Position numbers and translations under genes: made by a program
The notes under the pieces: generated by a model
The model's input: only the letters and a program-made list of their open reading frames with translations
What the model was told of the DNA's origin: nothing
Database searches by the model: none
Source: a virus
Strand: one strand, 5' to 3'
Virus record (IMG/VR): IMGVR_UViG_3300044971_003295
Span: 1-57,994 of that record
Length of the DNA stretch: 57,994 nt
Shown here: positions 48,953-54,281 of the stretch, piece by piece
Layout of the letters: each line of letters starts with the position of its first letter
Position numbering within the stretch: position 1 is the first letter of the stretch

Positions 48953-49135
48953 ATGACCACCGCAACCACCGACAGAATAGAAATGTTGAGCCGAAACTTG
49001 GCCAGACACCAAATCATTATTTCGCTACTAAGCAAAAAACAGAAATGCGATGAAAGCGAAAAACCCTGCGACATTTGCTACGGATTTGATTTAGCAATCA
49101 AACTTGTCCAAGACCAACTAGAACCCGAGAATTAG
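48953..49135 (+). CDS. small protein with Cys pair
   Basis: A 60-residue helical protein (MTTATTDRIEMLSRNLARHQ...) with KCDESEKPCDICYGF. AAGGAGATAG upstream. Function unknown. Confidence 0.6.
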   Translation: MTTATTDRIEMLSRNLARHQIIISLLSKKQKCDESEKPCDICYGFDLAIKLVQDQLEPEN

Positions 49136-49143
49136 GAGAACCA

Positions 49144-49311
49144 ATGATACCTTGCGAAGTGTGCGGAAAGGACACCGCCGACACAGGCGAGCCTTGTGAT
49201 GAGTGTATGAACCCGTCATTCACCAAGCCAGACTTTGGCAGCAGACCTGCTGATGAGTATTTCGCCTACATAAAGAGCGACGCTTACATCGCCTATCTCA
49301 ACAGCAACTAG
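49144..49311 (+). CDS. small zinc-type protein
   Basis: A 55-residue protein with MIPCEVCGKDTADTGEPCDE and CM, a CxxC...CxxC finger. AGGAGAACC spans the previous stop. Confidence 0.6.
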   Translation: MIPCEVCGKDTADTGEPCDECMNPSFTKPDFGSRPADEYFAYIKSDAYIAYLNSN

Positions 49312-49321
49312 CACCGAGCCG

Positions 49322-49345
49322 CCCTGCCACTTTCGAGTGGCAGGG
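49322..49345 (+). terminator. 3' hairpin with TTCG loop
   Basis: CCCTGCCACT TTCG AGTGGCAGGG. Confidence 0.75.
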
Positions 49346-49360
49346 TTTCGGCTTTGCGGA

Positions 49361-49428
49361 AAATAAAAATTGCTGCTCCGCAGCAAAAATAAAATTTGCT
49401 GCTCCGCAGCAAAAATAAAAATCTAAAA
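49361..49428. repeat. A-rich block with two CTNCG palindromes
   Basis: TTGCTGC/GCAGCAA (49370-49386) and TTTGCTGC/GCAGCAAA (49395-49413), loops TCC. Confidence 0.85.
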
Positions 49429-49462
49429 GCTCATTTATAAAAGACACGCGCCGCTCGGTCGT

Positions 49463-49491
49463 TTGACTAAGTGCCGTAATTGTGAAAGACT
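49463..49491 (+). promoter_or_regulatory. cassette promoter
   Basis: TTGACT, 17 nt, AAGACT. Confidence 0.7.
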
Positions 49492-49497
49492 ATTCTT

Positions 49498-49711
49498 GGA
49501 CCCAAACGCTGGCTGGTAAAGGCTATGGGCGTTGGCTATGGCGGTCATAGCAATCGGCTTACCAGAGCCGACACAAGATAGCGGAGAGAGTGAATAAAAT
49601 ACCGCTCGCGACCTTAGGCAGTTGCTACCGATTACAAGCCTATAACTGCGTAAGGTGCTAGGGAGAGCAACCCCCTAGCACCGAACTCCAACCCAACAAC
49701 AAGGAGATACA
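49498..49711 (+). ncRNA. long structured leader RNA
   Basis: A 214-nt non-coding leader, against 20-100 nt in other cassettes. Pairings: CTGGTAA/TTACCAG (49513-49519, 49559-49565), GCTATG/CATAGC (49535-49551), AGCGG/CCGCT (49580-49606), ACCTTA.GCAGTT/AACTGC.TAAGGT (49611-49656) and GGTGCTAGGG/CCCTAGCACC (49654-49682). The last two compete for GGT at 49654-49656. CGGCT/AGCCG (49555-49570) competes with the first. Riboswitch-like or sRNA; ligand unknown. Confidence 0.55.
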
Positions 49712-49954
49712 ATGCCAGAAACACAAATACTCGCAAGGTATGAAGAAGACGGGCTTGCCTGTGAGATTACTTGCGAAAACGGAGAGTATTGGTTTGTAGA
49801 TACTTACCGCACCACCGAAGATAACGAGATGGTATGGCTCAACAATACCGGCTCGCTTACCACCTACGCCGAAGCGTTCGACGCCTTCCGTCTAGACCTA
49901 GACTGCTTCTTCGGCAAGGAGTTTCACCCAACAATGCTAGTCCGCAACAAGTAG
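49712..49954 (+). CDS. small hypothetical protein
   Basis: An 80-residue protein (MPETQILARYEEDGLACEIT...). AAGGAGATAC upstream. Its expression may be controlled by the structured leader. Function unknown. Confidence 0.65.
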   Translation: MPETQILARYEEDGLACEITCENGEYWFVDTYRTTEDNEMVWLNNTGSLTTYAEAFDAFRLDLDCFFGKEFHPTMLVRNK

Positions 49955-49960
49955 CAACCA

Positions 49961-49990
49961 CCGACCCCTGCCGAAAGGCAGGGTGTTCGG
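49961..49990 (+). terminator. 3' hairpin with GAAA loop
   Basis: CCCTGCC GAAA GGCAGGG with outer CCGA/TCGG. Confidence 0.75.
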
Positions 49991-49995
49991 CGTTT

Positions 49996-50050
49996 CAAAT
50001 AAAAAATTTGCGGCTGCGCCGCAAAAAATAAAAAGCGGCTACGCCGCAAA
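49996..50050. repeat. A-rich block with two CTNCG palindromes
   Basis: TTTGCGGC/GCCGCAAA, loop TGC (50007-50025); GCGGC/GCCGC, loop TAC (50035-50047). Confidence 0.85.
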
Positions 50051-50090
50051 ATCAAAAGCTCATTTACAAAAGACACGCCGCTCCCCCGAT

Positions 50091-50119
50091 TTGCGAAGTG
50101 TGCCAAATTATGTAATGAT
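50091..50119 (+). promoter_or_regulatory. cassette promoter
   Basis: TTGCGA, 17 nt, AATGAT. No clear 5' stem. Confidence 0.65.
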
Positions 50120-50153
50120 TAGATGGGGAACTATCAAAAACAAGGAGAACCTG

Positions 50154-50420
50154 ATGAACAATCAACCACTCAGCGCCACAATCAACAAAGCCCGAGCAAT
50201 CACTTATGTTGCCAGCAACAACCCTGATGCCTTCACCACCGCTCAACTAATCCAGATTATCAAATACGCTAACGCTGTCCTTCACACCACCAGCATAGCC
50301 TTATACCCAGACGGCTTGCCGAAAACGCCTGCTGATGTGAAAGACCAACTAGAGTCAGTAATTGCCAGAGAAGTAGCAATCTTTGAGAGAGAAGTTAGAG
50401 CAACTCTGCCTAAATTCTAA
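50154..50420 (+). CDS. small helical protein
   Basis: An 88-residue protein from ATG 50154 (AAGGAGAACC upstream): MNNQPLSATINKARAITYVA..., helical and mildly basic. Function unknown. Confidence 0.65.
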   Translation: MNNQPLSATINKARAITYVASNNPDAFTTAQLIQIIKYANAVLHTTSIALYPDGLPKTPADVKDQLESVIAREVAIFEREVRATLPKF

Positions 50421-50422
50421 CC

Positions 50423-50464
50423 CCGAACTGCCCTGCCTAGTCCCCCCACTAGGCAGGGTTTCGG
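50423..50464 (+). terminator. 3' hairpin with six-C loop
   Basis: CCCTGCCTAGT/ACTAGGCAGGG, loop CCCCCC, with outer CCGAA/TTCGG. Confidence 0.8.
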
Positions 50465-50467
50465 CGT

Positions 50468-50548
50468 GAAAAAAATTTGCCGCTGCGCGGCAAAAAAATT
50501 TGCCGCTGCGCGGCAAAAATAATTTTGCGGCTGCGCCGCAAATAAAAT
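50468..50548. repeat. A-rich block with three CTNCG palindromes
   Basis: TTTGCCGC/GCGGCAAA twice (50476-50494, 50499-50517) and TTTGCGGC/GCCGCAAA (50524-50542), loops TGC. Confidence 0.85.
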
Positions 50549-50820
50549 CGCTCAACGCGCTTCGCTTGGCCGCCGCGATCTTCCCCGGGTCGATAGCTGA
50601 ACGCTCCTTCGTCGCTTTTCAGCCTCCCCGGGTTCAGACGCTGCTGCCTTCGCTTCGGCGTTTCGCGAATAAAAATGCCGCTTTGCTTCGCTCAGCTGCT
50701 TAGGTCTCCACGGCCGGCGGGCAATCCCGGCTTCGCTGCGCTCATCGGGATGCACCTTGGCCGGGTCGAACCACGCAGCCTCCGCTCGCGACGCGGCAAA
50801 ATAAAAAATAAAATCTAAAT
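50549..50820. repeat. GC-rich mosaic of short inverted repeats, non-coding
   Basis: About 250 bp of GC-rich DNA made of short palindromes such as CGCTTCGCTTGG, CGCTTCGGCG and CTTCGCTGCGCTC, with CTNCG centres. No frame has a ribosome site or protein-like content. It interrupts the A-rich block of one cassette and resembles 53284-53850. Confidence 0.6.
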
Positions 50821-50858
50821 CTAAATCTCATTTACAAAAGACACGCTGCTCCGCCCGT

Positions 50859-50908
50859 TTGACTAACGTGCCGTTTCGTGATTGACTTAGTGTGCGGGCA
50901 AGCCCGCA
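50859..50908 (+). promoter_or_regulatory. cassette promoter and 5' stem-loop
   Basis: TTGACT, 17 nt, TTGACT; TGCGGGC/GCCCGCA stem at 50893-50908 with two bases between the arms. Confidence 0.7.
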
Positions 50909-50926
50909 GAAAACGAGGTGATGTAA

Positions 50927-51139
50927 ATGAGTTTCGGAATTGATGTTCGGTATCCCGATGTCTTTGTCCAACTTACGGGCGAAGATGGGAACTCCGTTTC
51001 CATTATGGGTCGGGTTGCTAAGGCACTAAGAGATGCTGATGTGCCTAAGGAAGAAATTGACGAATACTACGCTCAATCAATGAGCGGAGATTACGACAAT
51101 CTTCTACGCACCGCTGCCGAGTGGGTATCGGTAGGGTAA
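50927..51139 (+). CDS. small hypothetical protein
   Basis: A 70-residue protein (MSFGIDVRYPDVFVQLTGED...) with AKALRDADVPKEEIDEYYAQ, a pattern of small actinophage proteins. CGAGGTGATG upstream. Confidence 0.65.
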   Translation: MSFGIDVRYPDVFVQLTGEDGNSVSIMGRVAKALRDADVPKEEIDEYYAQSMSGDYDNLLRTAAEWVSVG

Positions 51140-51145
51140 TCTCCA

Positions 51146-51173
51146 ACACCTGAGCAAGTGTCTAAAAGGCTCA
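51146..51173 (+). ncRNA. H-type pseudoknot 11 (intercistronic)
   Basis: Stem 1 ACAC/GTGT; stem 2 TGAGC/GCTCA. Confidence 0.8.
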
Positions 51174-51198
51174 CAACCCTAACAAGAAAAGAAAAGAG

Positions 51199-51402
51199 AT
51201 GAAAATGGGCGGACATAAATCCGAACTCTTCACCGCCGATAGCCCAGGCTATCGAGTGCGGTTCAGAGAATACGCCAAAAATTGGTGGCTATACGAAGAC
51301 AGCAAAGGCAAGGAGTGGGTCAAGAAATTTGACGACCCCAGCTCAGCCAAATCGTTTGCCAACAATCTAATCACGACTAATCTGATTTTGTCTGGTTTGT
51401 AG
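51199..51402 (+). CDS. small hypothetical protein
   Basis: A 67-residue basic protein (MKMGGHKSELFTADSPGYRV...), a possible small beta domain plus helix. The ribosome site is AAAAGAG; ATG 51205 is possible. Confidence 0.6.
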   Translation: MKMGGHKSELFTADSPGYRVRFREYAKNWWLYEDSKGKEWVKKFDDPSSAKSFANNLITTNLILSGL

Positions 51403-51411
51403 CGAGTGCTG

Positions 51412-51440
51412 AGAAAGGCGACCTTTGCGGTCGCCTTTCT
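51412..51440 (+). terminator. 3' hairpin
   Basis: AGAAAGGCGACC/GGTCGCCTTTCT, 12 bp. Confidence 0.8.
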
Positions 51441-51509
51441 TGGCGTTTCGCACAAATAAAAAATAAAACCAAAAACCTCATTTACAAAGGACACGCCGTC
51501 CCCGCCGAA

Positions 51510-51538
51510 TTGACTAAGTGCCGCAATTGTGGCAAACT
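51510..51538 (+). promoter_or_regulatory. cassette promoter
   Basis: TTGACT, 17 nt, CAAACT; spacer dyad TGCC/GGCA. Confidence 0.7.
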
Positions 51539-51584
51539 GAAAGAGCAACACCTAACCCAAGCACCGCTAACAAAGGAAGACAAA

Positions 51585-51791
51585 ATGCCTGAATACAAAC
51601 TAACAGCAGCAAAAAAGAACCAAATCGCTTCGGTATTCTTCTCAGCACCATCAAACCAAGACGCAATTCTAAAAGCAGTATTTCGTATCTTAGACAACGC
51701 TCGCCTAGACCCTAATAGTTGTTGGGCAATTGGCAAGGTCACCCTAAGCGACAGCAAAGGCGAAACAATTTCAGAAATTCCAGCCAAATAG
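51585..51791 (+). CDS. small hypothetical protein
   Basis: A 68-residue protein from ATG 51585 (AAAGGAAGAC upstream): MPEYKLTAAKKNQIASVFFS... Function unknown. Confidence 0.6.
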   Translation: MPEYKLTAAKKNQIASVFFSAPSNQDAILKAVFRILDNARLDPNSCWAIGKVTLSDSKGETISEIPAK

Positions 51792-51795
51792 GAAA

Positions 51796-51829
51796 GCACC
51801 GACCCCTGCCGAAAGGCAGGGTTAGGTGC
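51796..51829 (+). terminator. 3' hairpin with GAAA loop
   Basis: CCCTGCC GAAA GGCAGGG inside GCACC/GGTGC. Confidence 0.75.
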
Positions 51830-51837
51830 GTTGGCGG

Positions 51838-51895
51838 AAAATAAAAAATTTGCGGCTGCGCCGCAAAAAATAAAAAATGCGGCTGCGCCGCAAAA
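51838..51895. repeat. A-rich block with two CTNCG palindromes
   Basis: TTTGCGGC/GCCGCAAA (51849-51867) and TGCGGC/GCCGCA (51878-51892), loops TGC. Confidence 0.85.
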
Positions 51896-51935
51896 GCAAA
51901 AGCTTCATTTAGAAAAGACACGCGCCGCCCGCCGT

Positions 51936-52020
51936 TTGCGTTTGTCTGCCGTCTATGGCAGACTTAGACCATAACAGAATACCTAGCAGGGTAGGCAACC
52001 CCCCCGCCTGCCCTGCTAGG
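51936..52020 (+). promoter_or_regulatory. cassette promoter with spacer dyad and 5' stem-loop
   Basis: TTGCGT, 17 nt, CAGACT; dyad GTCTGCC/GGCAGAC. CCTAGCAGGG/CCCTGCTAGG with inner AGGC/GCCT and a C-run loop at 51982-52020. Confidence 0.75.
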
Positions 52021-52047
52021 ACAATCCAACTAACTAGGAGAAAAAAA

Positions 52048-52284
52048 ATGTTATTTACCGCAATTATGCTATGTGCCTTGACGCTAGCAACTTTCGTTTC
52101 TAATTCGGTTATCAGCACACTATTTGCCGAAGCAATCCACTTGGGAAGTGCCGAAGAAATTTGGTTGTTCGGCAGTATTTGGTTTGTGTTGCTTATCAAT
52201 TCCGTAGTCTTAGCAGGTGTGGCAATCAAAGAAATTATGGACTACAACGACAACCGCCCACGCTATCCACTCCGCAACAGATAA
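52048..52284 (+). CDS. small membrane protein
   Basis: A 78-residue protein from ATG 52048 (TAGGAGAAAA upstream): MLFTAIMLCALTLATFVSNS is a first membrane segment and IWFVLLINSVVLAGVAI a second; basic C-terminus. It could be a holin-like or inner-membrane factor. Confidence 0.65.
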   Translation: MLFTAIMLCALTLATFVSNSVISTLFAEAIHLGSAEEIWLFGSIWFVLLINSVVLAGVAIKEIMDYNDNRPRYPLRNR

Positions 52285-52286
52285 CC

Positions 52287-52326
52287 CCGAAATGCCCTGC
52301 CTAGTTTACGCTAGGCAGGGTTTCGG
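52287..52326 (+). terminator. 3' hairpin
   Basis: CCGAAA and CCCTGCCTAG pair with CTAGGCAGGG and TTTCGG; a 16-bp stem with a two-base bulge. Confidence 0.8.
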
Positions 52327-52336
52327 CGTTGCGGAT

Positions 52337-52380
52337 CAAAAATAAAAATGCGGCTGCGCCGCAAAAATAAAAAATAAAAC
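52337..52380. repeat. A-rich block with CTNCG palindrome
   Basis: TGCGGC/GCCGCA, loop TGC (52349-52363). Confidence 0.85.
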
Positions 52381-52418
52381 CAAAAGCTCATTTACAAAAG
52401 ACACGCCGCCCCCGTTGT

Positions 52419-52467
52419 TTGCGTTTGTCGCTATTCTATGTTTAGATAGTAGTGCGGAACTACCCGC
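52419..52467 (+). promoter_or_regulatory. cassette promoter and 5' stem-loop
   Basis: TTGCGT, 17 nt, TTAGAT; GCGG/CCGC stem at 52454-52467. Confidence 0.7.
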
Positions 52468-52487
52468 CTAATTAGGAGATGATGTAA

Positions 52488-52802
52488 GTGCCAGAACTAG
52501 AAAGCAAATTCACTTGGTCCGTATTCTCAGACAACAACTGCCAATGCGGACAAGAACACTCTTTCGAGACAGACAAACTGCCAGACATTAGCCAGCCCGT
52601 AGTTATCCAAGATGTTTGGAATTGCGGAGAAGTTTGGTATAACTTCTTCTCAAACGGGGATAACGAATTCTACGCAGACCCGAAACACGAACTCTGCCCC
52701 GTCTGCCAGACGAACGCTATGCCGAAAGACCAAGCGAGTTGGTGTGATGAGTGTGTAGCCTTAGACGAACGCCGAGCCGAGCGAGCGTTATACGGAGAAT
52801 AA
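52488..52802 (+). CDS. hypothetical zinc-type protein
   Basis: A 104-residue protein from GTG 52488 (AGGAGATG upstream): CQCGQEHSFETDKLPD, CPVCQTNAMPKDQASWCDEC. Two zinc sites are likely. Function unknown. Confidence 0.65.
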   Translation: MPELESKFTWSVFSDNNCQCGQEHSFETDKLPDISQPVVIQDVWNCGEVWYNFFSNGDNEFYADPKHELCPVCQTNAMPKDQASWCDECVALDERRAERALYGE

Positions 52803-52812
52803 CCACCAAGCC

Positions 52813-52850
52813 ACTTGCCTAGTATCTACCCCCCTAGATACTAGGCAAGT
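52813..52850 (+). terminator. 3' hairpin with six-C loop
   Basis: ACTTGCCTAGTATCTA/TAGATACTAGGCAAGT, 16 bp, loop CCCCCC. Confidence 0.85.
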
Positions 52851-52858
52851 TTGGCGGC

Positions 52859-52915
52859 GGAAAATAAAAAATTTGCGGCTGCGCCGCAAAATAAAACCAA
52901 AAATAAAAAATAAAA
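52859..52915. repeat. A-rich block with CTNCG palindrome
   Basis: TTTGCGGC/GCCGCAAA, loop TGC (52872-52890). Confidence 0.85.
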
Positions 52916-52954
52916 TCAAAAGCACCATTAGAAAAGCCACGCCGCTCCCGCCGT

Positions 52955-52983
52955 TTGCGTTTGTCTGCCGTCTATGGCAGACT
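52955..52983 (+). promoter_or_regulatory. cassette promoter with spacer dyad
   Basis: TTGCGT, 17 nt, CAGACT; the spacer is nearly identical to the one at 51936 (GTCTGCC/GGCAGAC). Confidence 0.7.
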
Positions 52984-53025
52984 TAGAGCGTAGCACCACC
53001 ACACCCTAAATCAAAGGAAATCACA

Positions 53026-53157
53026 ATGCCAGAGTATCTTGGACTATGCCAAACCTGCGCCGAACGACACCCTGAACACCGACCAGCCGTTGCTATCTAT
53101 TGGACACTTCTAGGTGGTATGTGTGCCGAACACTTCGCAACTTATGAACAAAACTAA
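53026..53157 (+). CDS. small Cys-containing protein
   Basis: A 43-residue protein (MPEYLGLCQTCAERHPEHRP..., then GGMCAEHFATYEQN). CxxC and C/H residues suggest one zinc site. AAAGGAAATC upstream. Last gene of the array. Confidence 0.6.
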   Translation: MPEYLGLCQTCAERHPEHRPAVAIYWTLLGGMCAEHFATYEQN

Positions 53158-53170
53158 ATAACACCGAGCC

Positions 53171-53211
53171 ACTCACCGAGTATCTACCCCCCCCCCAGAT
53201 ACTCGGTGAGT
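53171..53211 (+). terminator. 3' hairpin with ten-C loop
   Basis: ACTCACCGAGTATCT/AGATACTCGGTGAGT, 15 bp, loop A plus ten C. Confidence 0.85.
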
Positions 53212-53221
53212 TTCGGCGGCG

Positions 53222-53283
53222 GAAAATAAAAAAAATTTTTTCCGCTTACGCGGAAAAATAAATTTTGCTGCTCCGCAGCAAAA
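53222..53283. repeat. A-rich block with two palindromes
   Basis: TTTTTCCGC/GCGGAAAAA, loop TTAC (53237-53258; the only four-base loop); TTTTGCTGC/GCAGCAAAA, loop TCC (53263-53283). Confidence 0.85.
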
Positions 53284-53850
53284 TAAAATGAGCTCGCGCA
53301 GCTCGCACTCATTTTCAAAACCAAAGGCAAAATGAGCTCGCGCAGCTCGCACTCATTTTCAAAGCTCGGTGCTCGTACCTGTGCTTGGCTTCCAGCCGCG
53401 AGCAAGTCGCGTCTTCAGCCTACGCACGGTACTCGACACCTTGATGGCATCCCTCGCACAAGTGCTCGGTATGCTTGTTCGCAACTGCATCCGCAGTATG
53501 CTCACGCGGTACTCGCTGCGCTCGTCCGCCCATTGAAAGCATGGCAGCTCGCTCCACTCGCCTCGCGGTCCAGAGCCGGGAAACCCGTCTCTTCCCGCTT
53601 CGCCGGGAGCTCGGCCCTTTTTACGCATTACTCGCAGGCGCTCGTAATGCTGTTCGCAACTGCATCCGCAGTATGCTCACTCGGAGCTCGCGTTGCTCGC
53701 CCGATTGTTTGAGGCATGGTACCCGTCCCCCCTAAGCTCGCTACGCTCGCGGGGACGGCCCCTTTAGACGCATCATTCGCCGTTGCTCATGATGCTGCTC
53801 GCTCCCGCATCCGCGGTCGCTCCCTGAGTGTTCGCTACGCTCACCTGTAT
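53284..53850. repeat. GC-rich repeat mosaic, non-coding
   Basis: Starts with two 35-bp copies (53285-53319 and 53329-53363) of a hairpin with AAAATGAG/CTCATTTT arms. A 29-bp unit recurs at 53477-53505 and 53652-53680. Many short palindromes such as CTCGCTACGCTCG and CTCGCTGCGCTCG. Frames over it lack ribosome sites and normal composition. Possibly a decayed insertion, a site-specific locus, or a replication or packaging element. Confidence 0.55.
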
Positions 53851-53866
53851 TTCTTGGAATAGGTGC

Positions 53867-53879
53867 TATACTGTATGAC
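53867..53879 (+). promoter_or_regulatory. extended -10 of a leaderless promoter
   Basis: TGCTATACT, seven bases before ATG 53880. Confidence 0.5.
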
Positions 53880-54122
53880 ATGGAAGACAATACAATCGAC
53901 AGTACCGATGACCTACAAAAGGGAATCGAAGACTCAAAGAACCTTGTTCTATATGCCTACAGCAAATGGATTAAGGGAGACTACAAGCCGACAGACCAAG
54001 CGCGGGAAGATTTAGTCAATATTGAAGTCAATTTTAGAATTGCTGGCAGCGTCCTCGATTATGAACAGCACGGCAAACTTTCCCAGTTTAGACAGGAATG
54101 TTTAGTAGCCTTAGGAATGTAG
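53880..54122 (+). CDS. small hypothetical protein
   Basis: An 80-residue helical acidic protein (MEDNTIDSTDDLQKGIEDSK...). Start set by the -10 box. Followed by a terminator, so monocistronic. Confidence 0.65.
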   Translation: MEDNTIDSTDDLQKGIEDSKNLVLYAYSKWIKGDYKPTDQAREDLVNIEVNFRIAGSVLDYEQHGKLSQFRQECLVALGM

Positions 54123-54140
54123 ACCTAGCCAGTCAGAAGA

Positions 54141-54167
54141 AAACTCTCAGAAATCTGAGAGTTTTTT
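54141..54167 (+). terminator. intrinsic terminator
   Basis: AAACTCTCAGA/TCTGAGAGTTT, then TTT. Confidence 0.9.
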
Positions 54168-54168
54168 C

Positions 54169-54280
54169 TTGCTTTCGGGCCAAACCTTACGGTAAACTAT
54201 TAGGACACCCCTGGAAAGGTGTACGGGAGACCCCAACAAGATACGACCGAGTACTAACTACCAAGGAAAGGTAGGTCGAG
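54169..54280 (+). promoter_or_regulatory. promoter and structured leader of the NlpC/P60 gene
   Basis: TTGCTT, 18 nt, TAAACT (54193-54198). The leader has ACACC/GGTGT and, over the ribosome site, CTACC AAGGAAA GGTAG extended by CGACC/GGTCG with a bulge, so AAGGAAA sits in a loop. It may be translationally controlled. No known riboswitch class was matched with confidence. Confidence 0.5.
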
Positions 54281-54281
54281 A

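Noticed and set aside
50500-50755. Frames on both strands of the GC-rich patch at 50.5 kb
   Set aside because: They read through palindromes and have no start signals.
38160-51173. Pseudoknots as stimulators of stop-codon readthrough or frameshifting
   Set aside because: The spacing would fit, but in the one case translated by hand (38158) the frame past the stop closes within eight codons, and no slippery site or extended domain is seen.
38207-53283. Regularly spaced palindromes as a CRISPR array
   Set aside because: Stem sequences vary, spacing follows genes and no constant repeat or unique-spacer pattern exists.
53332-53735. Plus-strand frames in the GC-rich mosaic as genes
   Set aside because: No ribosome site, repeat-derived sequence, and several frames are equally open.
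54200-54280. c-di-AMP (ydaO) riboswitch before the NlpC/P60 gene
   Set aside because: The gene type fits, but the leader is short and its conserved core was not recognisable.
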